A stretch of 8,110 bases of DNA from Rikenellaceae bacterium (GCA_020859745.1 JAJBVQ010000171.1:1-8110), one strand, 5' to 3'; shown: positions 1 through 6,027, counted from the first letter of the stretch. The notes: generated from the letters alone by a model not told the origin. Made by a program: numbers and translations.

Positions 1-288
1 GTTGTATAGTGTGCGGGTGTTTCGGAAATAGAAACCGGCGGTTTGCGGCTTGTCCGGGTGCGTTTTTCGGAGCCACCGTACGAAACCGGCTACCCATTCG
101 TCCGATATATCGTTCAGGGACAGGGAGTCGAATGCTTCGCCGAGGTACGATTGCAGTTTATGGAGGGTGCTTCGGTAATTGTCCGCCGTGCGCAGGCGCC
201 CCTCTTTTTCTTTGTCGGAGATCAGTTTTTTGAATGCTGCCGGTAACGAAATGTTGTTGCCTGAGGCAGCTTTCGGTCGTTGTGTCAT
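1..288 (-). CDS. Tyrosine recombinase / integrase, N-terminal part only (runs off the left edge)
   Basis: Reading leftward from the ATG at 288, the frame is open for 96 codons to the window edge, so the 3' end is missing. The visible part matches the SAM-like DNA-binding N-terminal domain of Bacteroidetes tyrosine recombinases. An opening segment (PAAFKKLISDKEKEGR) is followed by 'RTADNYRSTLHKLQSYLG' and ends with 'TAGFYFRNTRTLYN', where this family usually has an NTxxFYxRxLRAxYN-like helix. The catalytic R-H-R-Y domain would lie beyond the edge, so activity cannot be judged. Such enzymes move integrative elements or invert promoter segments at short repeats. The gene lies downstream of, and on the same strand as, the DUF2867 gene, 141 bp away, and has a strong dyad just upstream of its start. 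No -7-type promoter was found. The family call is fairly sure; the role is not. Confidence 0.82.
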   Translation of the reverse strand, partial: MTQRPKAASGNNISLPAAFKKLISDKEKEGRLRTADNYRSTLHKLQSYLGEAFDSLSLNDISDEWVAGFVRWLRKTHPDKPQTAGFYFRNTRTLYN

Positions 289-296
289 TTTTATAT

Positions 297-330
297 CCGT
301 TAATTCGATAATTGCAGAGTGAATTAACGG
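297..330. repeat. 34-bp dyad with perfect 10-bp arms upstream of the recombinase
   Basis: CCGTTAATTC (297-306) and GAATTAACGG (321-330) are perfect reverse complements separated by 14 bp. Counted as 13-bp arms around an 8-bp centre (AATTGCAG), 11 of 13 positions pair, which is the geometry of a tyrosine-recombinase core site. The right half is only 9 bp from the recombinase start codon at 288. It could be a recombinase binding site, an autoregulatory operator or a stem in the 5' leader. It is AT-rich and lacks a following T-run, so it is a poor intrinsic terminator. The repeat is directly visible; its function is inference. Confidence 0.75.
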
Positions 331-349
331 AAATGGCGCGAAATGGTTA

Positions 350-429
350 CCGGTTTTCCTGTTCTGTGCTTTTTATCGGCCTTTTACCGTGAAAAATCGG
401 CGGGGCGGCCATTGAACCAGGAAAAACGG
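350..429. repeat. Imperfect long-range inverted repeat after the DUF2867 gene
   Basis: Positions 350-364 (CCGGTTTTCCTGTTC) pair with 414-429 (GAACCAGGAAAAACGG) with one mismatch and a one-base bulge, leaving a 49-base loop. The right arm abuts the stop codon of the DUF2867 gene at 430. In that transcript it could form a 3' stem that slows decay or helps termination, but there is no U-tract. The loop also contains GAAAAATCGG (391-400), a near direct copy of part of the right arm, so part of the match may reflect local low complexity. Confidence 0.45.
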
Positions 430-927
430 CTATATATTGGAAAGTCGTCTGAGCGTGTTTTTCAGCGTGCTCGGTACGATCAGCTGATGGAACGGACGGA
501 TAACCGTGAAATAGGCTTTTCCCAGCCTGTTATGCAGGTGCACGACGGTGCTGGCCGTCACTCGCGCAAGGCTATCCGCTTCCCGGACAATGCGCACCGA
601 AACGTAAAAACGAAGGTGTTTGTCGTCTTTGCTGATGACCGTTTCGTTCTCCGAACGATCGGTCGTTCCCTGCCGGATCCTTTCGGCCATCTCTTCCCGG
701 CTCATGCTGTTGCCGCCTTCGAGGCCGAAAGGCCGGACCAGCCGGTTGCGCAGCTTCATCAGGGCCTCCACCCACTTGGGAGCCATGATCCAGAATCCCG
801 CCTGCACATCGTCCGGCGTGACGGTCGCAGGCAGCGGGCAAACGCACTCGAAAGCGTCGGCATAGTCGGCCGGCAGGTACCGTGCGGCCAGCGAGTCGGC
901 GGGGACGGGGACGTGTTTTGTTTTCAT
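430..927 (-). CDS. DUF2867 family protein
   Basis: A 165-residue soluble protein with no signal peptide or membrane segment. It resembles the stand-alone DUF2867 proteins of Bacteroidales: an N-terminal 'SLAARYLPADYADAFEC' segment (12-28), 'AGFWIMAPKWVEALMKLRN' (43-61), 'RPFGLEGG' (65-72), then alternating strands 'KHLRFYVSVRI' (103-113) and 'VTASTVVHLHNRLGKAYFTVIRPFH' (123-147). The family has no established function. I chose the ATG at 927 because family members usually begin with an MK-x-K segment like MKTKHVPVP. An in-frame ATG at 948 would add 7 residues and overlap the upstream glycosylase. With the chosen start the gap to the glycosylase stop is 11 bp, so the two are probably one transcript. 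Confidence 0.78.
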   Translation of the reverse strand: MKTKHVPVPADSLAARYLPADYADAFECVCPLPATVTPDDVQAGFWIMAPKWVEALMKLRNRLVRPFGLEGGNSMSREEMAERIRQGTTDRSENETVISKDDKHLRFYVSVRIVREADSLARVTASTVVHLHNRLGKAYFTVIRPFHQLIVPSTLKNTLRRLSNI

Positions 928-938
928 AAGGCGGATTT

Positions 939-1439
939 TCAGAGCCATTTTTTCAATTCCGACCAGGCTGCGAGCTTGCGTTCATACGAGTAGGAAGCAT
1001 TCGCGGGACTGGTGGAGGGCATTACCAGCACCTCCCTGCCCTCGCCTATCGCTTGCAGGCCGATATGCTTTTTGAACAGCCGGTGGGCCGGGCCGCCGTT
1101 GAAAACCACCGCCCGGATGGAGGGGTATGCAGCCAGCAGGCCCGCTATATCGTTGGGCGCTTCGTCCGTGATCCGGCTGTCGAGGCTCCCTTCCCGGCGG
1201 CAACTGTGGCAAACGTCCCAAAGGGCAATGCCCGCCCGGCGGAGCATCTCCAGCCGCTCTTCGTACCGTTCGGGTACCGTGCCCTGTCCGGTCAGCGAGG
1301 CCATGATCCGCCAGAAAGCGTTGTGCGGGAAGCCGTAGTATTGCTGTTTTTCGAGTGACATGGCTCCCGGCATGGTGCCGAGTATCAGGATGCGGCTTCC
1401 GGGAGCCGTTACCGGGGCGAAACTGCGGAGAATTTCCAT
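939..1439 (-). CDS. Hypoxanthine (deoxyinosine) DNA glycosylase, UDG superfamily
   Basis: A 166-residue enzyme predicted to excise hypoxanthine, the deamination product of adenine, from DNA as the first step of base excision repair in the cytoplasm. Visible signatures are the substrate-pocket strand 'ILILGTMPG' (17-25), 'QYYGFPHNAFW' (33-43), 'VVFNGGPAHRLF' (111-122) and the C-terminal loop 'PSTSPANA' (141-148). Together these fit the HDG group (family 6) rather than classical Ung or Mug. In the characterised archaeal member an asparagine near residue 39 is essential; N40 here is the likely equivalent. The start at 1439 gives the usual family length. The frame stays open upstream to 2036, but that part runs antisense through copA and is not family-like. 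It diverges from copA with only 39 bp between starts. Confidence 0.85.
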   Translation of the reverse strand: MEILRSFAPVTAPGSRILILGTMPGAMSLEKQQYYGFPHNAFWRIMASLTGQGTVPERYEERLEMLRRAGIALWDVCHSCRREGSLDSRITDEAPNDIAGLLAAYPSIRAVVFNGGPAHRLFKKHIGLQAIGEGREVLVMPSTSPANASYSYERKLAAWSELKKWL

Positions 1440-1446
1440 AATTTTG
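1439..1446 (+). promoter_or_regulatory. Candidate -7 element for copA (TAATTTTG)
   Basis: TAATTTTG is a full match to the Bacteroidetes -7 consensus TAnnTTTG. It overlaps the first base of the divergent glycosylase start codon and lies 32 bp before the copA ATG. No TTTG at the expected -33 distance was seen, so the near match at 1456-1463 competes with it. Confidence 0.35.
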
Positions 1447-1453
1447 TAGCGGT

Positions 1454-1464
1454 GCAATATTTGC
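1454..1464. promoter_or_regulatory. Near-palindromic candidate bidirectional promoter core (GCAATATTTGC)
   Basis: Read rightward it contains AATATTTG, one mismatch from TAnnTTTG; read leftward it contains AAATATTG, with two mismatches. The 11-mer is centred between the divergent genes, with exactly 14 bp to the glycosylase ATG (1439) and 14 bp to the copA ATG (1479). The same 10-mer recurs at 4395-4404 between another divergent pair. Function is inferred. Confidence 0.4.
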
Positions 1465-1478
1465 AGCCAGACGAAGTT

Positions 1479-3701
1479 ATGAAAAATATGGAAAAGAGAA
1501 CCATTCCCGTGCTGGAAATGAGCTGCGCCGTGTGTGCGGCCAGCGTCGAGAGTACCGTGCGGGCTTTGAAAGGCGTCCGGGAGGCCGCGGTCAATTTTGC
1601 GGCCGGCACCCTGAACGTCGAATACGACCCTTCGGAGATAACCCCGCAACAGATGCGGGAGGCGGTGCAGGCTATCGGCTACGACCTGATTGTAGATGAA
1701 GAGAACGCCACCGAATTGCAGGAGCAGGAGCAGCGGAAGCATTACCTGTCGCTGCGCCGCAGAACGCTCTGGGCGTGGATATTCTGCGTGCCCCTGATGC
1801 TGTTGGGCATGATCTGGATGCACGAGCCGTGGTCGCCGTGGGTTCAGTTGGCGCTGACCGTGCCGGTGCTGTTCGTGTTCGGGCGCAGCTTCTATATTAC
1901 GGGTTGGCGGCAGGCGCGTCACGGCAAGGCCAATATGGATACGCTGGTGGCGCTCAGTACCTCTATCGCGTTCCTGTTCAGCCTGTTCAATACTCTGTTC
2001 CCGCAGGTCTGGTATGCCCGGCGGCTGGAGCCGCATGTTTATTACGAGGCGGCGGGGATGATCGTGGCTTTCGTGCTCCTGGGCAAGATGCTGGAGGAGC
2101 GCGCCAAGGGAAGCACCTCGTCGGCGATCCGTAAGCTGATGGGGTTGCAGCCGAAAACGGCGCGGCTGGTCGGCGCCGATGGCACGGAACGCGAGGTGCC
2201 GATCGCACAGTTGAAGTCCGGTGACCGGGTCAGCGTGCGGCCGGGCGAGCGTATTCCGGTGGACGGCGTGGTCACGGACGGCAGTTCGTATGTGGACGAG
2301 AGCATGATCAGCGGCGAGCCGGTTGCGGTCGGTAAAAAGGCCGGGGACAAGGTTCTGGCCGGAACGATCAACCAGAAAGGATCGTTTGTCCTGGAAGCGA
2401 GGCAGGTAGGCTCCGGAACGGTGCTGGCGCGTATCGTGCGGATGGTGCAGGAGGCTCAGGGTAGCAAAGCGCCGGTGCAGCGTATTGTAGATCGTGTGAG
2501 CGCGGTGTTCGTCCCGACGGTGATCGGCATTTCGATCTTGACTTTCACGGTCTGGATGCTCGTAGGGGGCGCATCGAACCTGACCTATGCCCTACTCTCG
2601 GCGGTGTCGGTGCTGGTGATCGCCTGCCCTTGCGCTTTGGGGCTGGCTACGCCGACAGCCCTGATGGTGGGAATCGGCAAGGCGGCGGAGCACCATATCT
2701 TAATCAAGGACGCGTTCGCTTTGGAAAATATGTGCCGCATCGATACGGTCGTGGTGGACAAGACGGGGACGCTGACCGAAGGGAAACCGGCGGTCACGGA
2801 CTGGCTGTGGCTGGCCCCGTCGGACGAAACGAGCGCATTGAAATCGGTCTTGCTGGCGGCGGAGATGAAGTCGGAGCATCCGTTGGCCGTGGCTGTCGTG
2901 GCGGCATTGCGGGATGCTGCGGCGGAAAAAGTCGATGCGGAGGAGTTCCGGAGCCTGACGGGAAAAGGGGTTTCGGTGCGTGTCGCCGGAGTGGAATATT
3001 GGATTGGGAGCCGGGGCCTGGCGGCGGAATACCTGCCCGGCGTCCCGGAATCGGTGACGGCCCAGGCGGAACGGTGGCAGGAAGCGGGTAAGAGCGTGGT
3101 CTGGTATGGGCGGGGGGCCGAACTGTTGGCCCTGGCGGCTATCGCCGATCCCGTGAAGGCTAATTCTGCCAAAGCGGTGCGAGAATTGGCCGGTATGGGT
3201 ATCGAGGTGCATATGCTGACGGGCGACGGCCGGAAAACGGCGGCGGCGGTGGCCGCGGAGCTGGGGATCGGGCGTTTTGAAGCGGAAGTTCTGCCGGACG
3301 ACAAGGAACAATATATACGGGTCTTGCAGTCGCAGGGTCGCCGGGTGGCGATGGTCGGCGACGGAATCAACGATTCGCAGGCGCTGGCTAGGGCCGACGT
3401 GAGCGTGGCGATGGGCAAAGGCACGGATATTGCCATGGAGGTGGCTATGGTGACGCTGATGACTTCGGACCTGGTGTTATTGCCGAAGGCGGTTACCCTG
3501 TCGCGGCGGACAGTGCGGCTGATTCGCCAGAACCTGTTCTGGGCGTTCATCTACAACCTGATCGGCATACCGCTGGCGGCGGGAGTGCTCTACCCCGCCT
3601 ACGGGATCTTGCTGAACCCTATGCTGGCGAGCGCGGCGATGGCGTTCAGCTCGGTGTCGGTGGTGCTGAACAGCCTGAGGCTTAAATGGAGTAAACTGTA
3701 A
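1479..3701 (+). CDS. copA: Copper-exporting P-type ATPase (class IB-1)
   Basis: A 740-residue inner-membrane pump that uses ATP to expel Cu(+) (possibly Ag(+)) from the cytoplasm. There is one N-terminal HMA domain with CAVC (C16, C19); its motif reads EMSCAVC, where GMTCxxC is usual. Actuator loop ISGEP is at 277-281, the CPC membrane metal site at 383-385, and the phosphorylated Asp of DKTGTLT at 427. Nucleotide-domain HP is at 467-468, TGD at 581-583 and GDGIND at 627-632. The last two membrane helices carry N-x6-YN-x4-P (YN 692-693) and M-x2-SS-x5-N (M721, S724-725, N731), the signature of Cu(+)-specific IB-1 pumps. I start at ATG 1479; an in-frame GTG at 1452 would precede the likely promoter, and ATG 1488 is also possible. 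It is co-transcribed with the small HMA gene 20 bp downstream. No copper regulator gene is adjacent. Confidence 0.96.
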   Translation: MKNMEKRTIPVLEMSCAVCAASVESTVRALKGVREAAVNFAAGTLNVEYDPSEITPQQMREAVQAIGYDLIVDEENATELQEQEQRKHYLSLRRRTLWAWIFCVPLMLLGMIWMHEPWSPWVQLALTVPVLFVFGRSFYITGWRQARHGKANMDTLVALSTSIAFLFSLFNTLFPQVWYARRLEPHVYYEAAGMIVAFVLLGKMLEERAKGSTSSAIRKLMGLQPKTARLVGADGTEREVPIAQLKSGDRVSVRPGERIPVDGVVTDGSSYVDESMISGEPVAVGKKAGDKVLAGTINQKGSFVLEARQVGSGTVLARIVRMVQEAQGSKAPVQRIVDRVSAVFVPTVIGISILTFTVWMLVGGASNLTYALLSAVSVLVIACPCALGLATPTALMVGIGKAAEHHILIKDAFALENMCRIDTVVVDKTGTLTEGKPAVTDWLWLAPSDETSALKSVLLAAEMKSEHPLAVAVVAALRDAAAEKVDAEEFRSLTGKGVSVRVAGVEYWIGSRGLAAEYLPGVPESVTAQAERWQEAGKSVVWYGRGAELLALAAIADPVKANSAKAVRELAGMGIEVHMLTGDGRKTAAAVAAELGIGRFEAEVLPDDKEQYIRVLQSQGRRVAMVGDGINDSQALARADVSVAMGKGTDIAMEVAMVTLMTSDLVLLPKAVTLSRRTVRLIRQNLFWAFIYNLIGIPLAAGVLYPAYGILLNPMLASAAMAFSSVSVVLNSLRLKWSKL

Positions 3702-3721
3702 ATTTAAAATATGATCGGACT

Positions 3722-3934
3722 ATGGCTACCCAGAAATTCAAAACGAACGCTAAATGCGGCGGTTGCTCGTCGAAGATCGGAGCGGCTCTGGAACAGAATG
3801 GCGTTCCGGCGGGCGGATGGTCGCTGGACCTTGAGAACCCTGAGAAACTGCTGACGGTGAACAGCGAAATGACTTCGGACGAGATTATCCGCATCGTCAC
3901 CGGAGCGGGTTATAAGGCCGAGGAGGTACGGTAA
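3722..3934 (+). CDS. Small heavy-metal-associated (HMA) protein, putative copper chaperone
   Basis: A 70-residue protein made of one HMA-like beta-alpha-beta fold. The metal site is KCGGC, with C12 and C15 forming CxxC just before the first helix (SSKIGAALEQ), and the C-terminal 'EIIRIVTGAGYKAEEV' fits the last helix and strand of HMA domains. It has no signal peptide, so it should be cytosolic. Its position 20 bp after copA suggests it carries Cu(+) to the pump, as CopZ does. The loop is atypical: the usual GMTC start is replaced by AKC, and 'LENPEKLLTVNSE' occupies the middle strand. The HMA call is firm; the copper chaperone role rests mainly on context. Confidence 0.82.
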   Translation: MATQKFKTNAKCGGCSSKIGAALEQNGVPAGGWSLDLENPEKLLTVNSEMTSDEIIRIVTGAGYKAEEVR

Positions 3935-3946
3935 AGCGGATTCAGG

Positions 3947-3983
3947 CAAACAAGGAAGGGTATCCGCCCTTCCTTGCTGTTTG
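3947..3983 (+). terminator. Hairpin terminator after the copA operon
   Basis: A perfect 10-bp stem, CAAGGAAGGG (3951-3960) with CCCTTCCTTG (3967-3976), encloses a 6-base loop. CAAA (3947-3950) can extend it with TTTG (3980-3983) across a 3-base bulge. It starts 12 bp after the HMA stop codon. The T-tract is weak. It lies between convergent genes, so it may serve the DUF1622 gene from the other side as well. Confidence 0.7.
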
Positions 3984-4010
3984 TCATTATCCGGAACCGG
4001 AAAAATGCGG

Positions 4011-4364
4011 TTACTCCCGCTGCGCCTTTTCTTCGGTCTGGAGTTCGCGGATCTCGCGGTTCAGGAAGATGGACAAAATGGTACGCAGCACCACTATCCC
4101 GCCCAGTATGGCTAACTCGTTGAGGCCGGGTTCCAGCACGGTTTTCAGGATGTCCGATGCGATCAGGAATTCGAGGCCCAACAACAGGTATGTGCCGAAT
4201 GTTGCCCTCAAGCGGCGGATATTCAGTCCCGAATAGCGGCCGGTAAAGCGCCCTATTTCGTTGCGGACGAATGCGAGGGCGGCTACCAGCGTACCGTAGG
4301 TGACAATGACCAGGCTGACAATGCTGATCCCGGTGGCGATAAGGTTCAGGTAGTGTGCGATCAT
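4011..4364 (-). CDS. DUF1622 family membrane protein
   Basis: A 117-residue inner-membrane protein with three likely transmembrane helices: about 10-32 (from ISIVSLVIVTYG), 55-75 (FGTYLLLGLEFLIAS) and 83-101 (ELAILGGIVVLRTILSIF). A charged tail (NREIRELQTEEKAQRE) follows. The segment 'RLRATFGTYLLLGLEFLIASDILKTV' with a following E-P is the hallmark of DUF1622. The family function is unknown. It diverges from yjbQ with a 65-bp gap and converges on the copA operon terminator. The length is normal, and the ATG at 4364 is the only start that includes the first helix. Confidence 0.88.
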   Translation of the reverse strand: MIAHYLNLIATGISIVSLVIVTYGTLVAALAFVRNEIGRFTGRYSGLNIRRLRATFGTYLLLGLEFLIASDILKTVLEPGLNELAILGGIVVLRTILSIFLNREIRELQTEEKAQRE

Positions 4365-4394
4365 GGCGGGTCGGGGGATTTTACCGGGTTTCCA

Positions 4395-4404
4395 GCAATA
4401 TTTG
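4395..4404. promoter_or_regulatory. Second copy of the GCAATATTTG divergent promoter motif
   Basis: GCAATATTTG followed by AGCCA repeats the motif at 1454-1463, which is followed by CAGCCA, apart from a single-base gap. It lies between the DUF1622 gene (30 bp to its ATG) and yjbQ (25 bp to its ATG). AATATTTG at 4397-4404 is one mismatch from TAnnTTTG. Confidence 0.35.
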
Positions 4405-4416
4405 AGCCACAGTTGT

Positions 4417-4424
4417 TATTTTCA
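4417..4424 (+). promoter_or_regulatory. Alternative -7-like element for yjbQ (TATTTTCA)
   Basis: TATTTTCA begins 13 bp before the yjbQ ATG. It has two mismatches to TAnnTTTG but resembles the TATTTTCG that begins 14 bp before the GNAT start. If used, the yjbQ mRNA would have an extremely short leader. Confidence 0.22.
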
Positions 4425-4429
4425 GGTAT

Positions 4430-4840
4430 ATGGTATCACAGACTGTTTTCACGCTTCGCCCGCGGCCGCGCAGGTTCCATCTGGTGACGGACGAGGTCAG
4501 CGCCAATCTGCCCGGACTGCCCGAAACCGGGTTGCTGCACCTGTTCATCCGCCATACGTCGGCGGCCCTGACTGTGAATGAGAATGCCAATCCCGACGTG
4601 CAGGCCGATCTGGAAACCATTTTCGACCGGCTGGTGCCGGAGCGCCAGCCGTTTTACCGGCACACGCTCGAAGGGGACGACGATATGCCCGCACATGCCA
4701 AAGCGAGCCTTATGGGCGCCGGCGTGACCATTCCTATTACTCAGGGGCGGCTCAATCTGGGCACCTGGCAGGGAATCTATTTATGCGAATTCCGCAACCG
4801 GGCTTCCGGGCGGCAGGTCGTCGCCACGGTCATCGGCTAA
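4430..4840 (+). CDS. yjbQ: YjbQ family protein (UPF0047)
   Basis: A 136-residue cytosolic protein of the compact YjbQ fold. All three family blocks are present: 'RHTSAALTVNENAN' (41-54) with the conserved His and Asn/Glu cluster, 'EGDDDMPAHAKASLMG' (81-96), and 'GTWQGIYLCEFRN' (111-123). Members have been reported to have weak thiamine-phosphate synthase activity, and the usual annotation is 'secondary thiamine-phosphate synthase enzyme'; the physiological role is not settled. No thiamine gene is nearby, so context does not help. The length matches the family. Its TAA (4838-4840) overlaps the TAG of the convergent glycosyltransferase gene. Confidence 0.93.
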   Translation: MVSQTVFTLRPRPRRFHLVTDEVSANLPGLPETGLLHLFIRHTSAALTVNENANPDVQADLETIFDRLVPERQPFYRHTLEGDDDMPAHAKASLMGAGVTIPITQGRLNLGTWQGIYLCEFRNRASGRQVVATVIG

Positions 4841-5970
4841 GGCTGTCCGAGCGTCCGTTCGTAAACGTTCCATAAAGCGGGGAACAAGACCTCTTCGCGG
4901 AAGCTCAGGGCGTACTGCCGTCCTCTTGCCGCCATTTCGTTACGCAGGCTTTCCGAGCCGAGTACCCGTTCCAAGACGTTCCGCATCTCCTGAACGGAAT
5001 GCGGATCGACATACAGCGCCGCGTCTCCGCCCGTTTCCGGGAAAACGCCCCCGACGCTGGTGATGACCGGCGTTCCGCAGTTCAGCGCCTCCAGGATCGG
5101 GATGCCGAACCCTTCGAAAACCGAGGCGTAGACCGAAACAGCCGCCATCCGGTAGATCGCCGGAAGGTCCGGGAAGCGGATGTCGTTCCGGAAATTCAGC
5201 AGGTGCCCTATCCCTTTAGACTCGGCGTAAGCCGTTATCTCGTCTTTGTAAGGTGTCCAGCGGCCGCAGGCGACCAGCGGGATGTCGATTTCCCCCTCGG
5301 CCATAGCCTGCACGGTCAGCAGCAGGTTCTTGCGCGGCTCCACCGTCCCCACGCTCAGGATGAAAGGCCCTTTCGGAATGCCGTACCGCCGCCGGACCTC
5401 TTCGAGCGTGTCGGCGGAAACCTGTTCGTAGAACATCGGGTGGCAACCCTGGTAAACGACGTCGATCTTTTCCGGGTCGATATGCCAGAATTGCACCAGA
5501 TCGTCGCGCGTCTGCCGGCTGATGGCGATGATGCGGCCGGCCGCTTCGCAGCTGCGTTTGTATTTGTGGGTATAGAGCGTGCGGTCAGCGGGTTTGTAAA
5601 GCTCCGGGTAGCGCACGAAGATCAGGTCGTGCATCGTGACCACGGATGGCACACCGCTGCGCCCGATGTCGGTCGGCAGCTCGTGGCTCAGGCCGTGGTA
5701 TAGGTCGCAACCGGCCTTTTTGACCTCCCGCCCCAGCATGGAGGTGCGCCAGAGGCTCCGCAGCGGCCCGTGTATGAACGGCGAGGCCGGATAGTGCGTT
5801 TCGGCGTTCGGGGGCAGGACAAAACCCTGCGTGTTGCCGGGTTTGGGCGAAAAGAGCGCGATCCGGGTTTCGGGGCGGAAACGGGCTACCATCTCCACCG
5901 TGCTGCGGCTGTAATTGCCCAGTCCGCTGCCGTTGAAAAAGAGCCGCTTGGCGTCGTATCCGATCTTCAT
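4837..5970 (-). CDS. GT4-type glycosyltransferase
   Basis: A 377-residue GT-B fold enzyme expected to transfer a sugar from a nucleotide-sugar donor onto a surface or exopolysaccharide or lipid-linked acceptor at the cytoplasmic face of the membrane. The acceptor-domain glycine loop is NGSGLGNYSR (13-22). 'VVTMHDLIFVRYPE' (110-123) and 'IIAISRQTRDDLV' (147-159) fit mannosyltransferase-like GT4 members. The donor domain begins 'FILSVGTVEPRKNL' (203-216) and carries the E-x7-E motif in EGFGIPILE (E286, E294), followed by 'GTPVITS'. The start at 5970 gives the canonical MKIGYDA opening; the frame continues upstream but is not family-like. It stands alone, not in a polysaccharide cluster, so donor and acceptor are unknown. 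Confidence 0.9.
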   Translation of the reverse strand: MKIGYDAKRLFFNGSGLGNYSRSTVEMVARFRPETRIALFSPKPGNTQGFVLPPNAETHYPASPFIHGPLRSLWRTSMLGREVKKAGCDLYHGLSHELPTDIGRSGVPSVVTMHDLIFVRYPELYKPADRTLYTHKYKRSCEAAGRIIAISRQTRDDLVQFWHIDPEKIDVVYQGCHPMFYEQVSADTLEEVRRRYGIPKGPFILSVGTVEPRKNLLLTVQAMAEGEIDIPLVACGRWTPYKDEITAYAESKGIGHLLNFRNDIRFPDLPAIYRMAAVSVYASVFEGFGIPILEALNCGTPVITSVGGVFPETGGDAALYVDPHSVQEMRNVLERVLGSESLRNEMAARGRQYALSFREEVLFPALWNVYERTLGQP

Positions 5971-5983
5971 AGATTTGCTTCGT

Positions 5984-5993
5984 GTAACGTTAC
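5984..5993. repeat. 10-bp palindrome in the glycosyltransferase leader (GTAACGTTAC)
   Basis: A perfect palindrome lies between the best -7 element of the glycosyltransferase (5998-6005) and its start codon at 5970. This position is near the expected transcription start, where a repressor could act. It may be chance. Confidence 0.35.
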
Positions 5994-5997
5994 GGGG

Positions 5998-6005
5998 CAA
6001 ATGTA
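5998..6005 (-). promoter_or_regulatory. -7 promoter element of the glycosyltransferase (TACATTTG)
   Basis: On the minus strand the sequence reads TACATTTG followed by CCCC, a full match to the Bacteroidetes -7 consensus TAnnTTTG. It lies 27 bp before the ATG. No clear TTTG was seen at the -33 position. Confidence 0.55.
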
Positions 6006-6019
6006 CGCCAATAAATCCG

Positions 6020-6027
6020 TATTTTCG
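6020..6027 (+). promoter_or_regulatory. -7-like element of the GNAT gene (TATTTTCG)
   Basis: TATTTTCG followed by CAGCC is one mismatch from TAnnTTTG and begins 14 bp before the ATG at 6034, implying a nearly leaderless mRNA. It is preceded by ATCCG, like the mntP element at 6500. It diverges from the glycosyltransferase -7 element 14 bp away. Confidence 0.42.

Noticed and set aside
343..993. Plus-strand open frame opposite the DUF2867 gene
   Set aside because: It spans two minus-strand genes and the intergenic repeats and has no domain; the minus-strand reading matches a family.
1452..1478. GTG start for copA at 1452
   Set aside because: It would place the start codon in or before the likely promoter core at 1454-1464 and add 9 residues not seen before HMA domains.
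1440..2036. Upstream extension of the glycosylase frame
   Set aside because: It would run antisense through copA and add about 199 residues with no glycosylase similarity; the start at 1439 gives the normal family length.
3161..3176. Second half-site of the recombinase dyad (GGCTAATTCTGCC)
   Set aside because: It shares only TAATTC with the arm and lies inside the conserved copA coding sequence, so it is most likely chance.
2585..3550. Long minus-strand open frame inside copA
   Set aside because: It is antisense to the strongly conserved P-type ATPase core, has no recognisable motif, and is Arg/Ser/Thr/Ala-rich as expected from reading a GC-rich gene backwards.
4999..5703. Plus-strand open frame opposite the glycosyltransferase
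   Set aside because: The Arg/Asp-rich translation is typical of an antisense frame; the minus strand carries all GT4 motifs.
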